The position numbers and the translations under genes are program-made. From positions 1 to 52,484 of the forward strand of contig LCPR01000002.1 in the NCBI GenBank assembly GCA_001003725.1: a stretch of 52,484 nt of DNA. Reading direction: 5' to 3'. Positions 1-8,310 of the stretch are shown here, one piece after another; the first letter of the stretch is position 1; the number at the start of each line of letters is the position of its first letter. The DNA comes from Candidatus Saccharibacteria bacterium GW2011_GWC2_48_9 (GTDB lineage Bacteria > Patescibacteriota > Saccharimonadia > Saccharimonadales > Saccharimonadaceae). Below the pieces are notes generated by a model, which ran no database searches, had not been told where the DNA came from, and saw only the letters and a program-made list of their open reading frames with translations.

Positions 1-52
1 AGAAGACCGATTAACCCTAACATGTGCTTTATAGTACCATAAAGAATGTAGT

Positions 53-625
53 ATGTATCTGTATTTTTTTGACATATTTTTGCTTACGCTCGCGTACCTA
101 TGCGGCTCTATACCATTTGGCAAAATAATTGCTCGTTCATACGGTATTGATATCCAAAAAAGAGGGAGCGGTAATATTGGATTTGCCAATGTTCGCCGCA
201 TAGTCGGATGGCGCGCTGGCTTTATCACATTGGCTGCGGACATCACCAAAGGTTTTGCACCGACACTACTAGCGATTCTCTTCACAGACACGACAGTTGC
301 ATTTTTTGTTGGTATTGCGACTATTGCAGGTCATGTGTTTCCTGTTTGGCTCAAACTTCGCGGCGGCAAAGGAATAGCCCCCGGGCTTGGTGTCGTACTA
401 GCACTCAATCCAATCGCAGGGCTAGTCGGTGCGGTAGTGTACACTGCCAGTTGCCTTGTGACTAAAGTGTCGAGCTATAGCTCAATGATAGGGTTACTCG
501 CTACTGCGGGAACGGCCATATATATTTCGTCGTCTACCTGGTGGCAATATACTATTTTCATGCTTATTGCGCTATGGACGCTCAGACACAATTTCTCCGG
601 GAAGGTGCCAAACTATGACACTTGA
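53..625 (+). CDS. plsY: Glycerol-3-phosphate acyltransferase PlsY
   Basis: Integral membrane enzyme that acylates glycerol 3-phosphate from acyl-phosphate, the first step of phospholipid synthesis. The 190-residue length is normal for the family. The PlsY signatures are all visible: GSIPFG near residue 18, GSGNIGFANVRR near 38, a D-x-x-KG after it, and the AGHVFPVWLKLRGGKG block near residue 92. Several hydrophobic segments span the rest. The stop codon overlaps the start of the downstream cdsA, so the two are translationally coupled and form a short phospholipid operon. The second motif has Phe-Ala-Asn where many family members have a Thr before the Asn. Identification is secure. Confidence 0.95.
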   Translation: MYLYFFDIFLLTLAYLCGSIPFGKIIARSYGIDIQKRGSGNIGFANVRRIVGWRAGFITLAADITKGFAPTLLAILFTDTTVAFFVGIATIAGHVFPVWLKLRGGKGIAPGLGVVLALNPIAGLVGAVVYTASCLVTKVSSYSSMIGLLATAGTAIYISSSTWWQYTIFMLIALWTLRHNFSGKVPNYDT

Positions 626-1346
626 ACTTTTAATCTACTCTCTCTTACTATTCACAGCCTTATTTGTTATTGGCACACTACTGTGTCTCGCACTGTATAA
701 ATGGGAGTATGCGCGGTTTTTTCATTCGGCACTTTGGACGAAAGTACTCTACTGGATACCAATATTCCTCATCTTCCTTGCTATTCTTTACCTGCAATTA
801 TGGGCTGCGGCTTTTATCACACTTGTCATAATCTACTTTGCCATACGCGAAGTACTACGCCTATCGCAAAAAAGCTGGCTAGCGTGGATATATATGATAG
901 CAATATCTCTTGCTTTGACGCATCTTATACTCTTCTTTGCGGTGCTAGATAGCCAGCAGTCCGTCACTGTGCTATTAGTGGTCGGCTTCAGCTCTGTCAT
1001 GTCAGATGTATGTGCGTATTTTTTTGGTAACTTCTTTGGTCGACACAAACTACCCAACCAGATTAATCCGAACAAGTCATGGGAAGGTGTCGCAGGACAG
1101 CTAATTGGTGCGTGCATCGGATTCCTACTCATTGTTCCGGTGCTGCATCCAGCACCATCGTTCGTGCTAGCTATCCTTGTCGGACTTGCAAGCGCGCTCG
1201 GCGATATATTAAACAGTGTCGTAAAACGTCGTATGGGCATCAAAGACTGGGGTACGACTATTCCCGGCCACGGCGGCGTTCTAGACCGCTTTGCCAGCCT
1301 AGCGTTTGCAATAGCAGTCGCATTCTGGTGGACAATACTATTTTAA
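615..1346 (+). CDS. cdsA: Phosphatidate cytidylyltransferase (CDP-diacylglycerol synthase)
   Basis: Converts phosphatidate plus CTP to CDP-diacylglycerol in the membrane. The start at 615 is chosen because it overlaps the plsY stop and gives a 243-residue protein; the upstream extension is out of family. Six or more hydrophobic segments cover the protein. The C-terminal CdsA signature is complete: S-V-V-K-R, then K-D, then P-G-H-G-G-x-x-D-R near residues 208-230. It follows plsY directly, so the acylation and activation steps of phospholipid synthesis are made together. Confidence 0.93.
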   Translation: MTLELLIYSLLLFTALFVIGTLLCLALYKWEYARFFHSALWTKVLYWIPIFLIFLAILYLQLWAAAFITLVIIYFAIREVLRLSQKSWLAWIYMIAISLALTHLILFFAVLDSQQSVTVLLVVGFSSVMSDVCAYFFGNFFGRHKLPNQINPNKSWEGVAGQLIGACIGFLLIVPVLHPAPSFVLAILVGLASALGDILNSVVKRRMGIKDWGTTIPGHGGVLDRFASLAFAIAVAFWWTILF

Positions 1347-1452
1347 GGTGCCTATCGCGATACAAAGACAGCACCATAGACTCTACTGCTAAGTCTTCTC
1401 TACTTTTACCTATGTTTCTTATCGCCCATCTGCTACAATATCCATAAACGTT

Positions 1453-1932
1453 ATGAGGGGCAACCACAAACACATGGAGGGTTTTACGATAGTCGAGATG
1501 CTCGTCACTCTTGTACTCGCTGGTTTGTTTCTAGTATTTTTCTTGCAGATGTTTCGCGCCTCGTCCGCTCAGCAGATGTCACTGGTGCGCCAAGCAGCTG
1601 CAAACGATATCGCGAAGTCGAATCTCAGTAAGTTTCCTCGCACCTCTACAATCACACCAGCTTACGTCTGCGATACCAACACTACCGTTGCGTCAAATAC
1701 CAATAACCTCATGATAAATCCAAACGCCGCCGGTACCGTTATCCTCAACAACAGCAGCGCAAATCGTGAGCCAAGTACCGACAGCACCCCAAATCTCGTC
1801 CAAGAAGTGCGTGCGTATTCGCCCATGGGGTGCCTGACAACTGGCAGTCCCGTCAAAATAGTATCGCGCGTTACTTATGGATTTACCGGTCAACAAGGAG
1901 AGGCAGTTTATGCAACATACGTCCAAGAATAA
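1453..1932 (+). CDS. Type IV minor pilin / prepilin-like protein
   Basis: Small exported pilin-like protein of 159 residues. It has a short basic leader ending in Gly10, a class III cleavage site G|FTIVE with the conserved Glu at +5, then a hydrophobic helix of about 20 residues. The remainder is polar, with two cysteines (near residues 73 and 126) that could form a disulfide. The stop overlaps the next pilin gene, and the third gene in the run also carries a pilin-type N terminus, so these look like minor pilins or a pilus-tip complex. A TACAAT -10 lies 13 bases before the start. The exact minor-pilin class cannot be named from sequence alone. Confidence 0.85.
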   Translation: MRGNHKHMEGFTIVEMLVTLVLAGLFLVFFLQMFRASSAQQMSLVRQAAANDIAKSNLSKFPRTSTITPAYVCDTNTTVASNTNNLMINPNAAGTVILNNSSANREPSTDSTPNLVQEVRAYSPMGCLTTGSPVKIVSRVTYGFTGQQGEAVYATYVQE

Positions 1933-2677
1933 GGGCTTCACCCTCCCCGAACTCATGGTGGTCATCGCTATTGGCTCGCTCGTTATAGCATCTATCTTGG
2001 TCCTTATCGTCAATCTCGCTCGAGTTGGCAGCTCCTCTATCGACGCTGCACGCCAAGTCAAAGATACGCAGTCCGCCATGAGGCTTATCCAGGCAGATCT
2101 ACGATTGACGCAAAAATTCCTCATGCAACCATCCATTGCGGATTCACCCCCCGGCGGTGGAAGCTGGAATTTCCGTGGCACAGGTTCCACCAACAGAGCA
2201 CTTCTACTGCAAACTGCAGCCACTACAGCAAATAGCGTCGACGCAAACCGCACACTAGTCTACAAACAAACCGGCGGTTGTCCCATCGGCACCACACCCG
2301 CCTACAACAATGTCATTTATTTTGTTCGCTCATCTACGCTATACCGACGTATCGTAGTTGAACCACCTGTCGCAAACCTATATTGCCCCGGCCAGACCAA
2401 TGCCCAGATTCGCACTTGTACAACTCCCGGCACTCCCGCCAACTGCCAACTCCAAGATGTGGTTGTCGCCACCGACATCACCGGGTTTAATATCCTATAC
2501 TATACAAATCCAGGGGACAACACCCCTTCCGCAACCATATACGATAGCGGCACAGCACAGGCCGTCTTAGATACACACACAACCGCAAAGATACTACTAA
2601 CTAGTTCGAAAGATATAGATGGACAAAGCAATGAATTTACAGCACAAGCTCGATTATCTCGCATCCAGGCAAACTAA
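1910..2677 (+). CDS. Type IV minor pilin / prepilin-like protein (PilW-like)
   Basis: Second prepilin of the operon, 255 residues from the start at 1910. That start is preferred over 1877 because AAGGAG lies at 1895-1900 and it leaves a typical eight-residue leader before G9|FTLPEL with Glu at +5. A hydrophobic helix follows, then a long polar domain with several cysteines. The size and the position between a small prepilin and a PilX-like protein fit a PilW/ComGF-like minor pilin (inference from order and length). It overlaps both neighbours. Confidence 0.82.
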   Translation: MQHTSKNKGFTLPELMVVIAIGSLVIASILVLIVNLARVGSSSIDAARQVKDTQSAMRLIQADLRLTQKFLMQPSIADSPPGGGSWNFRGTGSTNRALLLQTAATTANSVDANRTLVYKQTGGCPIGTTPAYNNVIYFVRSSTLYRRIVVEPPVANLYCPGQTNAQIRTCTTPGTPANCQLQDVVVATDITGFNILYYTNPGDNTPSATIYDSGTAQAVLDTHTTAKILLTSSKDIDGQSNEFTAQARLSRIQAN

Positions 2678-5558
2678 CGACGATTCGTCACGAGGTTTTG
2701 TACTCCCTACGCTCATAGTGCTCTCTGTAGTGCTCATGGCGATAGGTATGGTTGTCTTGCAATACATCGCCTCCTCGACCAGCGTCGTGCAAGGTAGTTA
2801 TTATTCGAATATCGCCAAGAGTGCAGCCGACGCAGGTGCCGTGCAAGCGCTTAGTTGCATCAAAAATAACGAAATGGGCTGGACGAATGCAGCCAAACTC
2901 ATGCCCAACAGAAACTGTAGCGGCGGCAACATTGCAGGCGCATCTTCTGTCCTTACGTCGAGTAGTGATGGATCGTGGCGCGCAACATTTGAGGTAAACG
3001 AGCTAGCTGACGCCCCAGAAGGCATGGTGGTGACTTCTATCGGCAAAGTAGAGTTCTTCTACGCTGGCAGCTCTACGCCAACGCAAACTTTCGAAGCAAA
3101 TACAAAAGTGAACATCCCTACCACCGACCAAGATGACGTGCGGCCTATCGCTCAAGGCCTTGCTGTCACCAAAACAAGTGCGGGTTCAAACTTCAATTGT
3201 TCAATAGCAAACATGTCGCTTTACTGCTGGGGCAACAAACAATTTGGACAGACTGGCACCGACGTCAACGCCACTTCGCAAATCACACCACTTCTCACAA
3301 GTACAGGAGCGTTGGCGGGTAAGCGTATCTACGACATAGAAACTGGCGCATACAATGGTTGCGCATTAGCAGATGGCCGGCTCTATTGCTGGGGACCAAA
3401 TACTATCGGACAACTTGGCAACGGCAGCCCCATAGGCAGTATTCAACAGCCATCGGCAGTAGGTGGCGATATCGCATCTCGCTACGTGCAAAAGATATCG
3501 ATCGGTACAGCAGATGTGTTCTCAGATGCACAGTACATGTGTGGCATTACGGGTCAAAAAACCTATTGCTGGGGTGGCAACAACTACGGACAAATCGGCC
3601 AAGTCAACTACACCACCGGCCCTTGCAACATCATCTTCTTTCCTCCGTGCCCGAACTACACCGGAGTTGAGACAAAAGCACGCTATACATCTGGCCCACC
3701 ATGGAATGTCAACGCGACCGCGTATTATCCTGTAGAAGTGTTCGGCTACGGAAGCCGGCCATACGAAAGCCAGAGTCAGGTATATGATAAGCCATTCACA
3801 GAGATAGATGCTGGCGCATATGGTGCATGCGGTATCACCAATGGTCGGAGCTTCTGCTGGGGGGACCGCTTCATACTCACGAATATATGGCCGTTCGATG
3901 GCAACGGAAGCACTACGAGCTCAAATGGCTGGAAAAACGGTACGCTAAATGGGCAAAATGCAACAAGTGTACTCAATGGAGAGTCGACAGCCTGTGCTAT
4001 AGCCAATGGCGCAGGTCATTGCTGGGGCGGCCGTAGCGGTAATGGTCAGAACGTACTGGGCTCCGACACACCGCGACTTGTGCCGAACGGATCTGGCGCA
4101 CCCCTGTATGGCGTATCGTTGATAGATGGCAACACAAATGACGACTTAGGGCCAATTTGCGTAAGAGGCAACGGCAACGCTTACTGCTGGGGCGGAAACG
4201 CGCCAAGCGGGCTTACCGTGGGCAACCTTGCAACCGGAGAAGATGCGGTAACAGAAGTAACTGGTGGTCGAGACCATGGTTGCATAGTGGCTAACGGCTC
4301 AAATTATTGTTTTGGCGATAACAGCTCGGGGGCACTAGGCAACGGCAATACTACGGCACAGTCCGTACCAGTCAAATCCGTAAACATTGGTCTCACTTCT
4401 GGCGAAGCAGCGACTCAAATATCATCGGGCAGGGAGCACAACTGTGCGGTTATCAATGGTTACATCTACTGCTGGGGCAAAAACACGCAGGGCCAACTCG
4501 GCCTTGGCGACCGGGTCAACCGCACGCAGCCACACGGTATCGACAACATCACCGAGCCACGAGGCGCAACAGAAGTAAGCGCAGGTGGTGACCACTCATG
4601 CGGCATCATCAACGGTAACGCCTACTGCTGGGGTGATAACACCTATGGACAACTCGGCAACGGGAATACAAACGACGTCCTCGACCCAGTGCAAGTCGGC
4701 GGCCTACTGGCAGGCAAAGCCGTCACCAGCATTGCTGCTGGCGAAACCCATACCTGCGCAGTTGCCGACGGCAGAGCGTACTGCTGGGGCCGGAACACTC
4801 GAGGGCAGCTTGGCAACAACAGTACCAGCATCAGCACGACTCCAGTTGCCGTGCAGGGTATGAATGGCCTAGCTATAAAAAGTGTCACTGCGGGCGACGA
4901 GTTCAGTTGCGCCCTCGCAGATCTCACCGCCTACTGCTGGGGTGATAACACCTATGGACAGATTGGACGCTCCGCAGCACCAAACGTAGGCGGGCAACAG
5001 CTCACGGCAATAGCTGTCAACGCTGCCTCTACAGCAGCATTTAGCCAGATATCCGCCGGAAAAGATTTCACCTGCGCAGTCATCGACGGCTTCACTCACT
5101 GTTGGGGCAACAACGCAACAGGCCAGCTTGGCCGTAGCTCCACCACGGCAAATCAGTGGCAGACCCTCAGAGTCAACACGCCAGTAGACGGCAAACACAC
5201 TGTCGGGCTTTCTACCGGTGCATCTCATGCCTGCAGCATCACAGACGGCCTCGCCTACTGCTGGGGCGACAACGCCAATGGCAAGCTCGGCAATGGTGAT
5301 GCATCGCAGCGTAACTCACCTACAGCAGTTGTCGCCACACCCGCATTCCTTGGCACCAATTACCCCTACCAAATATCGGCCGGCGGCACGAGCAGCTGTG
5401 CCATAGCCAACGGAAAAATAACTTGCTGGGGCAGTGGATCCGAAGGCCAACTCGGTGTCACAGGCAACGGCGCACCGCGCCTGACAGCAACAGAATGGAC
5501 CAGCGAGTACATACGGCAGCAACGGGTGTTAGACCTTCCAAACGCGGTAGTATTCTAG
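2619..5558 (+). CDS. Giant pilin-like surface protein with 14 RCC1-type repeats
   Basis: 979-residue protein with a PilX-like prepilin N terminus: basic leader, G26|FVLPTL, then a hydrophobic helix to about residue 50. The +5 position is Thr, not Glu. About 130 residues of linker follow. From about residue 185 to the C terminus there are 14 repeats of the RCC1 (chromosome-condensation regulator / alpha-tubulin suppressor) type, each centred on C-x(8)-[YFH]-C-[WF]-G followed by G-Q-[LI]-G. Fourteen repeats would build two seven-bladed propellers. Each repeat carries a cysteine pair, so a disulfide per blade is possible. It is the last gene of the minor-pilin operon and is probably displayed at the pilus tip as an adhesin (inference). 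Confidence 0.85.
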   Translation: MDKAMNLQHKLDYLASRQTNDDSSRGFVLPTLIVLSVVLMAIGMVVLQYIASSTSVVQGSYYSNIAKSAADAGAVQALSCIKNNEMGWTNAAKLMPNRNCSGGNIAGASSVLTSSSDGSWRATFEVNELADAPEGMVVTSIGKVEFFYAGSSTPTQTFEANTKVNIPTTDQDDVRPIAQGLAVTKTSAGSNFNCSIANMSLYCWGNKQFGQTGTDVNATSQITPLLTSTGALAGKRIYDIETGAYNGCALADGRLYCWGPNTIGQLGNGSPIGSIQQPSAVGGDIASRYVQKISIGTADVFSDAQYMCGITGQKTYCWGGNNYGQIGQVNYTTGPCNIIFFPPCPNYTGVETKARYTSGPPWNVNATAYYPVEVFGYGSRPYESQSQVYDKPFTEIDAGAYGACGITNGRSFCWGDRFILTNIWPFDGNGSTTSSNGWKNGTLNGQNATSVLNGESTACAIANGAGHCWGGRSGNGQNVLGSDTPRLVPNGSGAPLYGVSLIDGNTNDDLGPICVRGNGNAYCWGGNAPSGLTVGNLATGEDAVTEVTGGRDHGCIVANGSNYCFGDNSSGALGNGNTTAQSVPVKSVNIGLTSGEAATQISSGREHNCAVINGYIYCWGKNTQGQLGLGDRVNRTQPHGIDNITEPRGATEVSAGGDHSCGIINGNAYCWGDNTYGQLGNGNTNDVLDPVQVGGLLAGKAVTSIAAGETHTCAVADGRAYCWGRNTRGQLGNNSTSISTTPVAVQGMNGLAIKSVTAGDEFSCALADLTAYCWGDNTYGQIGRSAAPNVGGQQLTAIAVNAASTAAFSQISAGKDFTCAVIDGFTHCWGNNATGQLGRSSTTANQWQTLRVNTPVDGKHTVGLSTGASHACSITDGLAYCWGDNANGKLGNGDASQRNSPTAVVATPAFLGTNYPYQISAGGTSSCAIANGKITCWGSGSEGQLGVTGNGAPRLTATEWTSEYIRQQRVLDLPNAVVF

Positions 5559-5572
5559 AGACACTATCATCA

Positions 5573-5611
5573 CCATAGAAAAAAGGCCAGATACTGACCT
5601 TTTTTCTATGG
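5573..5611 (-). terminator. Terminator-like palindrome after tRNA-Arg(TCG)
   Basis: Long inverted repeat beginning CCATAGAAAAAAGG and ending CCTTTTTTCTATGG, with a three-base loop. On the minus strand one mismatch becomes a G-U pair, giving an 18-bp stem and a T-run, which fits termination of the tRNA. The first bases of the palindrome are the tRNA CCA end itself. Confidence 0.8.
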
Positions 5612-5684
5612 TACACCCGGTACGATTCGAACGTACGACACCTGGTTCCGAAGACCAGTGCTCTATCCACTGAGCTACGGGTGC
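5609..5684 (-). tRNA. tRNA-Arg (anticodon TCG)
   Basis: Cloverleaf read on the minus strand: acceptor GCACCCG pairs with CGGGTGT (one G-U pair), D-arm GCTC..GAGC, anticodon stem CTGGT/ACCAG around loop CTTCGGA, so the anticodon is TCG. The T-arm holds TTCGAAT. Discriminator A and CCA are encoded. Confidence 0.95.
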
Positions 5685-5736
5685 TCAAATTTTCACTAGT
5701 ACACATTGTAACATATTTTTACGTCTTGCGATGCGC

Positions 5737-5742
5737 TATAAT
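5737..5742 (+). promoter_or_regulatory. -10 box of murB
   Basis: TATAAT ending 11 bases before the murB ATG, with no Shine-Dalgarno sequence between. The transcript would have a leader of only a few bases. Confidence 0.65.
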
Positions 5743-5753
5743 AGTATCTATCT

Positions 5754-6776
5754 ATGAACGTACATACAAACATACCCCTGAAAAACTACCTTTCCATGAA
5801 AATAGGCGGCACCACGCGCTTCATGACGGACGTCTCAAATATCGACGAACTCCACCAAGTCATGACCAACGCAAAAACACAGAACTTGCCTTTTTTTATA
5901 CTCGGTAGTGGCAGCAATGTCATTGCACGAGACGACGAGTATCCAGGCCTAGTAGTACGTGTGCGCATTCCTGGCTTCGAAGTCGTAGCAGAAGATCATT
6001 CCACCACTACCATCAAGATTGGTGCTGGCGAGATATGGGACGAAGTCGTAGCACGCTCGGTAGACATGAACCTGGTCGGTATCGAAGCCATGTCGGACAT
6101 CCCAAGTTACTGTGGTGCAGCACCTGTACAAAATATCGGTGCGTACGGCCAAGAGCTAGCCGACACCCTAGTATCACTCGAAGCCTACGACACCAGTGTC
6201 GGCCAGATCGTCAGCCTGTCGAACGATGACTGCAAGTTCACGTACCGCGACAGTATATTTCGCGTCGAAGAGCAAGGCCGCTACATCATCACCAGTATCA
6301 CTCTGCAACTCTATAAGTCGGCGCCGACTCCTCCTTTCTACCAAGCTTTGCAAAACTATTTCGACGAACATGGCATAACCATCTTTACACCAAAAGTTAT
6401 CCGAGAAGCCGTATCAGAAATTCGTCGAGAAAAACTGCCCGACCCAGCAAAGCGACCGAACTCTGGCTCTTTCTTCAAAAACGCCATCATAGACCAATGG
6501 CAGCTCGACGAGCTACTGCGCGAGTACTCAGATATGCCCCACTACGAGATGGGCGAAGGCCGCTATAAAATACCTTCCGGTTGGCTTATCGAGCAATGTG
6601 GATTCAAAGGTCAGTTGCTTCACGGTATGCGTGTCAATCCAGCAAACGCACTGGTGCTTATCAATGAGTCGGCGTCTGGCTACCTCGACCTATCGCTAGC
6701 CCGAGCCGAGATTACGCAGACTGTGCAAGATCGCTTTCGCATCAGCATCGAGCAAGAGCCGCTTGAAATAGCATAA
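5754..6776 (+). CDS. murB: UDP-N-acetylenolpyruvoylglucosamine reductase MurB
   Basis: FAD-dependent enzyme that reduces enolpyruvyl-UDP-GlcNAc to UDP-MurNAc in peptidoglycan precursor synthesis. 340 residues, normal for a type I MurB. Visible motifs: the FAD-binding GSGSNVIA at residues 51-58, the N-I-G-A-Y-G-Q-E block near 126, Y-R-D-S near 163, and the catalytic-region P-N-S-G-S-F-F-K-N near 240. The C-terminal P-S-G-W-L-I-E-x-C-G-F-K-G block is present. It sits alone between tRNA-Arg and the tandem pilins, with a -10 box close to the start. Confidence 0.95.
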   Translation: MNVHTNIPLKNYLSMKIGGTTRFMTDVSNIDELHQVMTNAKTQNLPFFILGSGSNVIARDDEYPGLVVRVRIPGFEVVAEDHSTTTIKIGAGEIWDEVVARSVDMNLVGIEAMSDIPSYCGAAPVQNIGAYGQELADTLVSLEAYDTSVGQIVSLSNDDCKFTYRDSIFRVEEQGRYIITSITLQLYKSAPTPPFYQALQNYFDEHGITIFTPKVIREAVSEIRREKLPDPAKRPNSGSFFKNAIIDQWQLDELLREYSDMPHYEMGEGRYKIPSGWLIEQCGFKGQLLHGMRVNPANALVLINESASGYLDLSLARAEITQTVQDRFRISIEQEPLEIA

Positions 6777-7012
6777 ATACTATACAAATATAGCTAGAGT
6801 ATTGAGTACACGTCCACCTTGGGATAGATGTCTCGCCTCTTAAACAGGCAGCTGGCATCTTGTAGGCAAAATAAATTTCCTGTAAATGTCTTTTTTGGCC
6901 ACGAGCAAGATAAATCCCGTCTTAACAATGGCGTCTATGTAGCTGCCAAATTATATAATCAAAATGCTTGTCCTTATATTGGATATATAGTATGCTACAT
7001 TTATACAATAAA

Positions 7013-7163
7013 TAATTAGGGGGCATTTGAGAAAATGAATCTTCAAACAGTAAAAAATCAAAAAGGCTTCACTATCGTTGAGCTTTTGATCGTTATCGTC
7101 GTCATCGGTATTTTGGCAGCGATTACAATCGTATCTTTCAACGGCGTGCAAAACCGAGGCAAA
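7013..7163 (+). repeat. Direct repeat, copy 1: shared pilin leader and 5' coding segment
   Basis: 151-base segment matching 7679-7829 with about four differences. It covers the untranslated leader (TTAGGGGGCATTTGAG) and the first 43 codons of the pilin. Downstream the two genes diverge abruptly. Confidence 0.9.
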
Positions 7164-7502
7164 ACGTCTTCAGCAGAATCAGCAGCTAACACAGTGCTTA
7201 AAAAAGCAGAAGCCGCAAACTCGATCACCTCTAGCTATCCTCAGAATGCAGCCGGATTCTCAGCGAACAACGAGTCGAGCTTGACAGGATCAGGCGTCGT
7301 ATTAGTTGCTGCGAATATCACAGCAGCTCCTTCAAACCCTGCAACACTTTACATTGTTCCATGTAGCGGTACCGCAGGAACTGGTGGACGTATAACATAC
7401 TGGGACTATGCAGCAAACGCCGCAGTAGTAAAGTCTTACGGACAGCCGACTGCAACAGGCACATGCGCAGCGGGCACAGCCCTACCAGCAGCTACTTTCT
7501 AG
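7035..7502 (+). CDS. Type IV major-type pilin (copy 1)
   Basis: 155-residue prepilin: leader ending in Gly11, then F-T-I-V-E-L-L with Glu at +5, a long Val/Ile-rich helix, and a short variable C-terminal domain rich in Ala, Ser and Thr with two cysteines (near residues 115 and 143). The N-terminal 43 residues are nearly the same as in the gene at 7701, at DNA level too. A hairpin with a T-run follows. It is probably a structural pilin for the pili assembled by the PilB-type ATPase at the end of this window (inference). Confidence 0.9.
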   Translation: MNLQTVKNQKGFTIVELLIVIVVIGILAAITIVSFNGVQNRGKTSSAESAANTVLKKAEAANSITSSYPQNAAGFSANNESSLTGSGVVLVAANITAAPSNPATLYIVPCSGTAGTGGRITYWDYAANAAVVKSYGQPTATGTCAAGTALPAATF

Positions 7503-7583
7503 TATAAAGTAACAGTCAAAAACTGGTATACGTAGCGCACGGGTGTTAACGCTCAAGCCTACATCTTAACTGACACAAATAAT

Positions 7584-7617
7584 GAAAAACTCACATAATT
7601 GTATGTGAGTTTTTCAT
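7584..7617 (+). terminator. Rho-independent terminator after pilin copy 1
   Basis: Stem AACTCACATA paired with TATGTGAGTT around a four-base loop, with A-run and T-run flanks. It lies between the tandem pilins, so copy 2 needs its own promoter. Confidence 0.85.
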
Positions 7618-7678
7618 TTTAACAAAATGCTTGTGCTAATTTGTCAGATATAGTAATCTATACTCAATAGATAATTGT

Positions 7679-7829
7679 TAATTAGGGGGCATTTGAGAAA
7701 ATGGTTTTTCAAACAGTAAAAAATCAAAAAGGCTTCACTATCGTTGAGCTTTTGATCGTTATCGTCGTCATCGGTATTTTGGCAGCGATTACAATCGTAG
7801 CTTTCAACGGCGTGCAAAACCGAGGCAAA
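7679..7829 (+). repeat. Direct repeat, copy 2: shared pilin leader and 5' coding segment
   Basis: Partner of 7013-7163, offset exactly 666 bases. The leader and helix-coding region are almost identical, including silent sites, which points to recent duplication or gene conversion. Confidence 0.9.
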
Positions 7830-8210
7830 TCAGCAAGTGCTCAGTCTGAAGCAAATGCTGTAGTAAAAAAGCTTGAAGCATGGAATTCAGTTGTAGGACA
7901 ATACCCTACATATTGCCAGTTTGTGACGAACACTACTAACGGTACAGGCACGGCAACAGGCATTGGAGCAGCCGGATGCACAGCGGGCACGGCAAATTCA
8001 GGTCCTAAGGAAGCGAAGTTAGATAACGCAAACGATGTAGCATCAACCGCTGGTTCCGTCACTTCATCAAACGGCACCTCGGTCGTATACTTATCAAACA
8101 TGTCAAGCGCTGGCGCATACGTTAATTATTACAATTACACCGCGTCATCTCCAGCTCTTACAACAAGTGCAACCACTCCATCATCACCAAGAGTTGGATC
8201 CCCATCTTAA
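7701..8210 (+). CDS. Type IV major-type pilin (copy 2)
   Basis: 169-residue prepilin. The leader and N-terminal helix match copy 1, including G11|FTIVE, but the C-terminal domain is unrelated in sequence: two cysteines near residues 73 and 94, a Gly/Thr-rich loop, then a Ser/Thr/Pro-rich tail. The constant-helix, variable-head layout fits alternative pilin subunits or a source of antigenic or adhesive variation (inference). A bidirectional terminator separates it from the convergent glyA. Confidence 0.9.
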   Translation: MVFQTVKNQKGFTIVELLIVIVVIGILAAITIVAFNGVQNRGKSASAQSEANAVVKKLEAWNSVVGQYPTYCQFVTNTTNGTGTATGIGAAGCTAGTANSGPKEAKLDNANDVASTAGSVTSSNGTSVVYLSNMSSAGAYVNYYNYTASSPALTTSATTPSSPRVGSPS

Positions 8211-8231
8211 GCCAACAGATAACGTTATGTA

Positions 8232-8268
8232 ATAAAATCAAGCGGCATGAATGTCGCTTGATTTTATT
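8232..8268. terminator. Bidirectional terminator between pilin copy 2 and glyA
   Basis: ATAAAATCAAGCG and CGCTTGATTTTAT arms around a ten-base loop, with A/T tracts on both sides. It serves the convergent pilin and glyA transcripts. Confidence 0.85.
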
Positions 8269-8310
8269 ATACTTCGCGCAGTAGACAAAAACGTCTATTC
8301 AAGTTTTAGT

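Noticed and set aside
6828-7019. Short frame between murB and the first pilin
   Set aside because: No ribosome binding site, no domain, and it overlaps the pilin promoter region.
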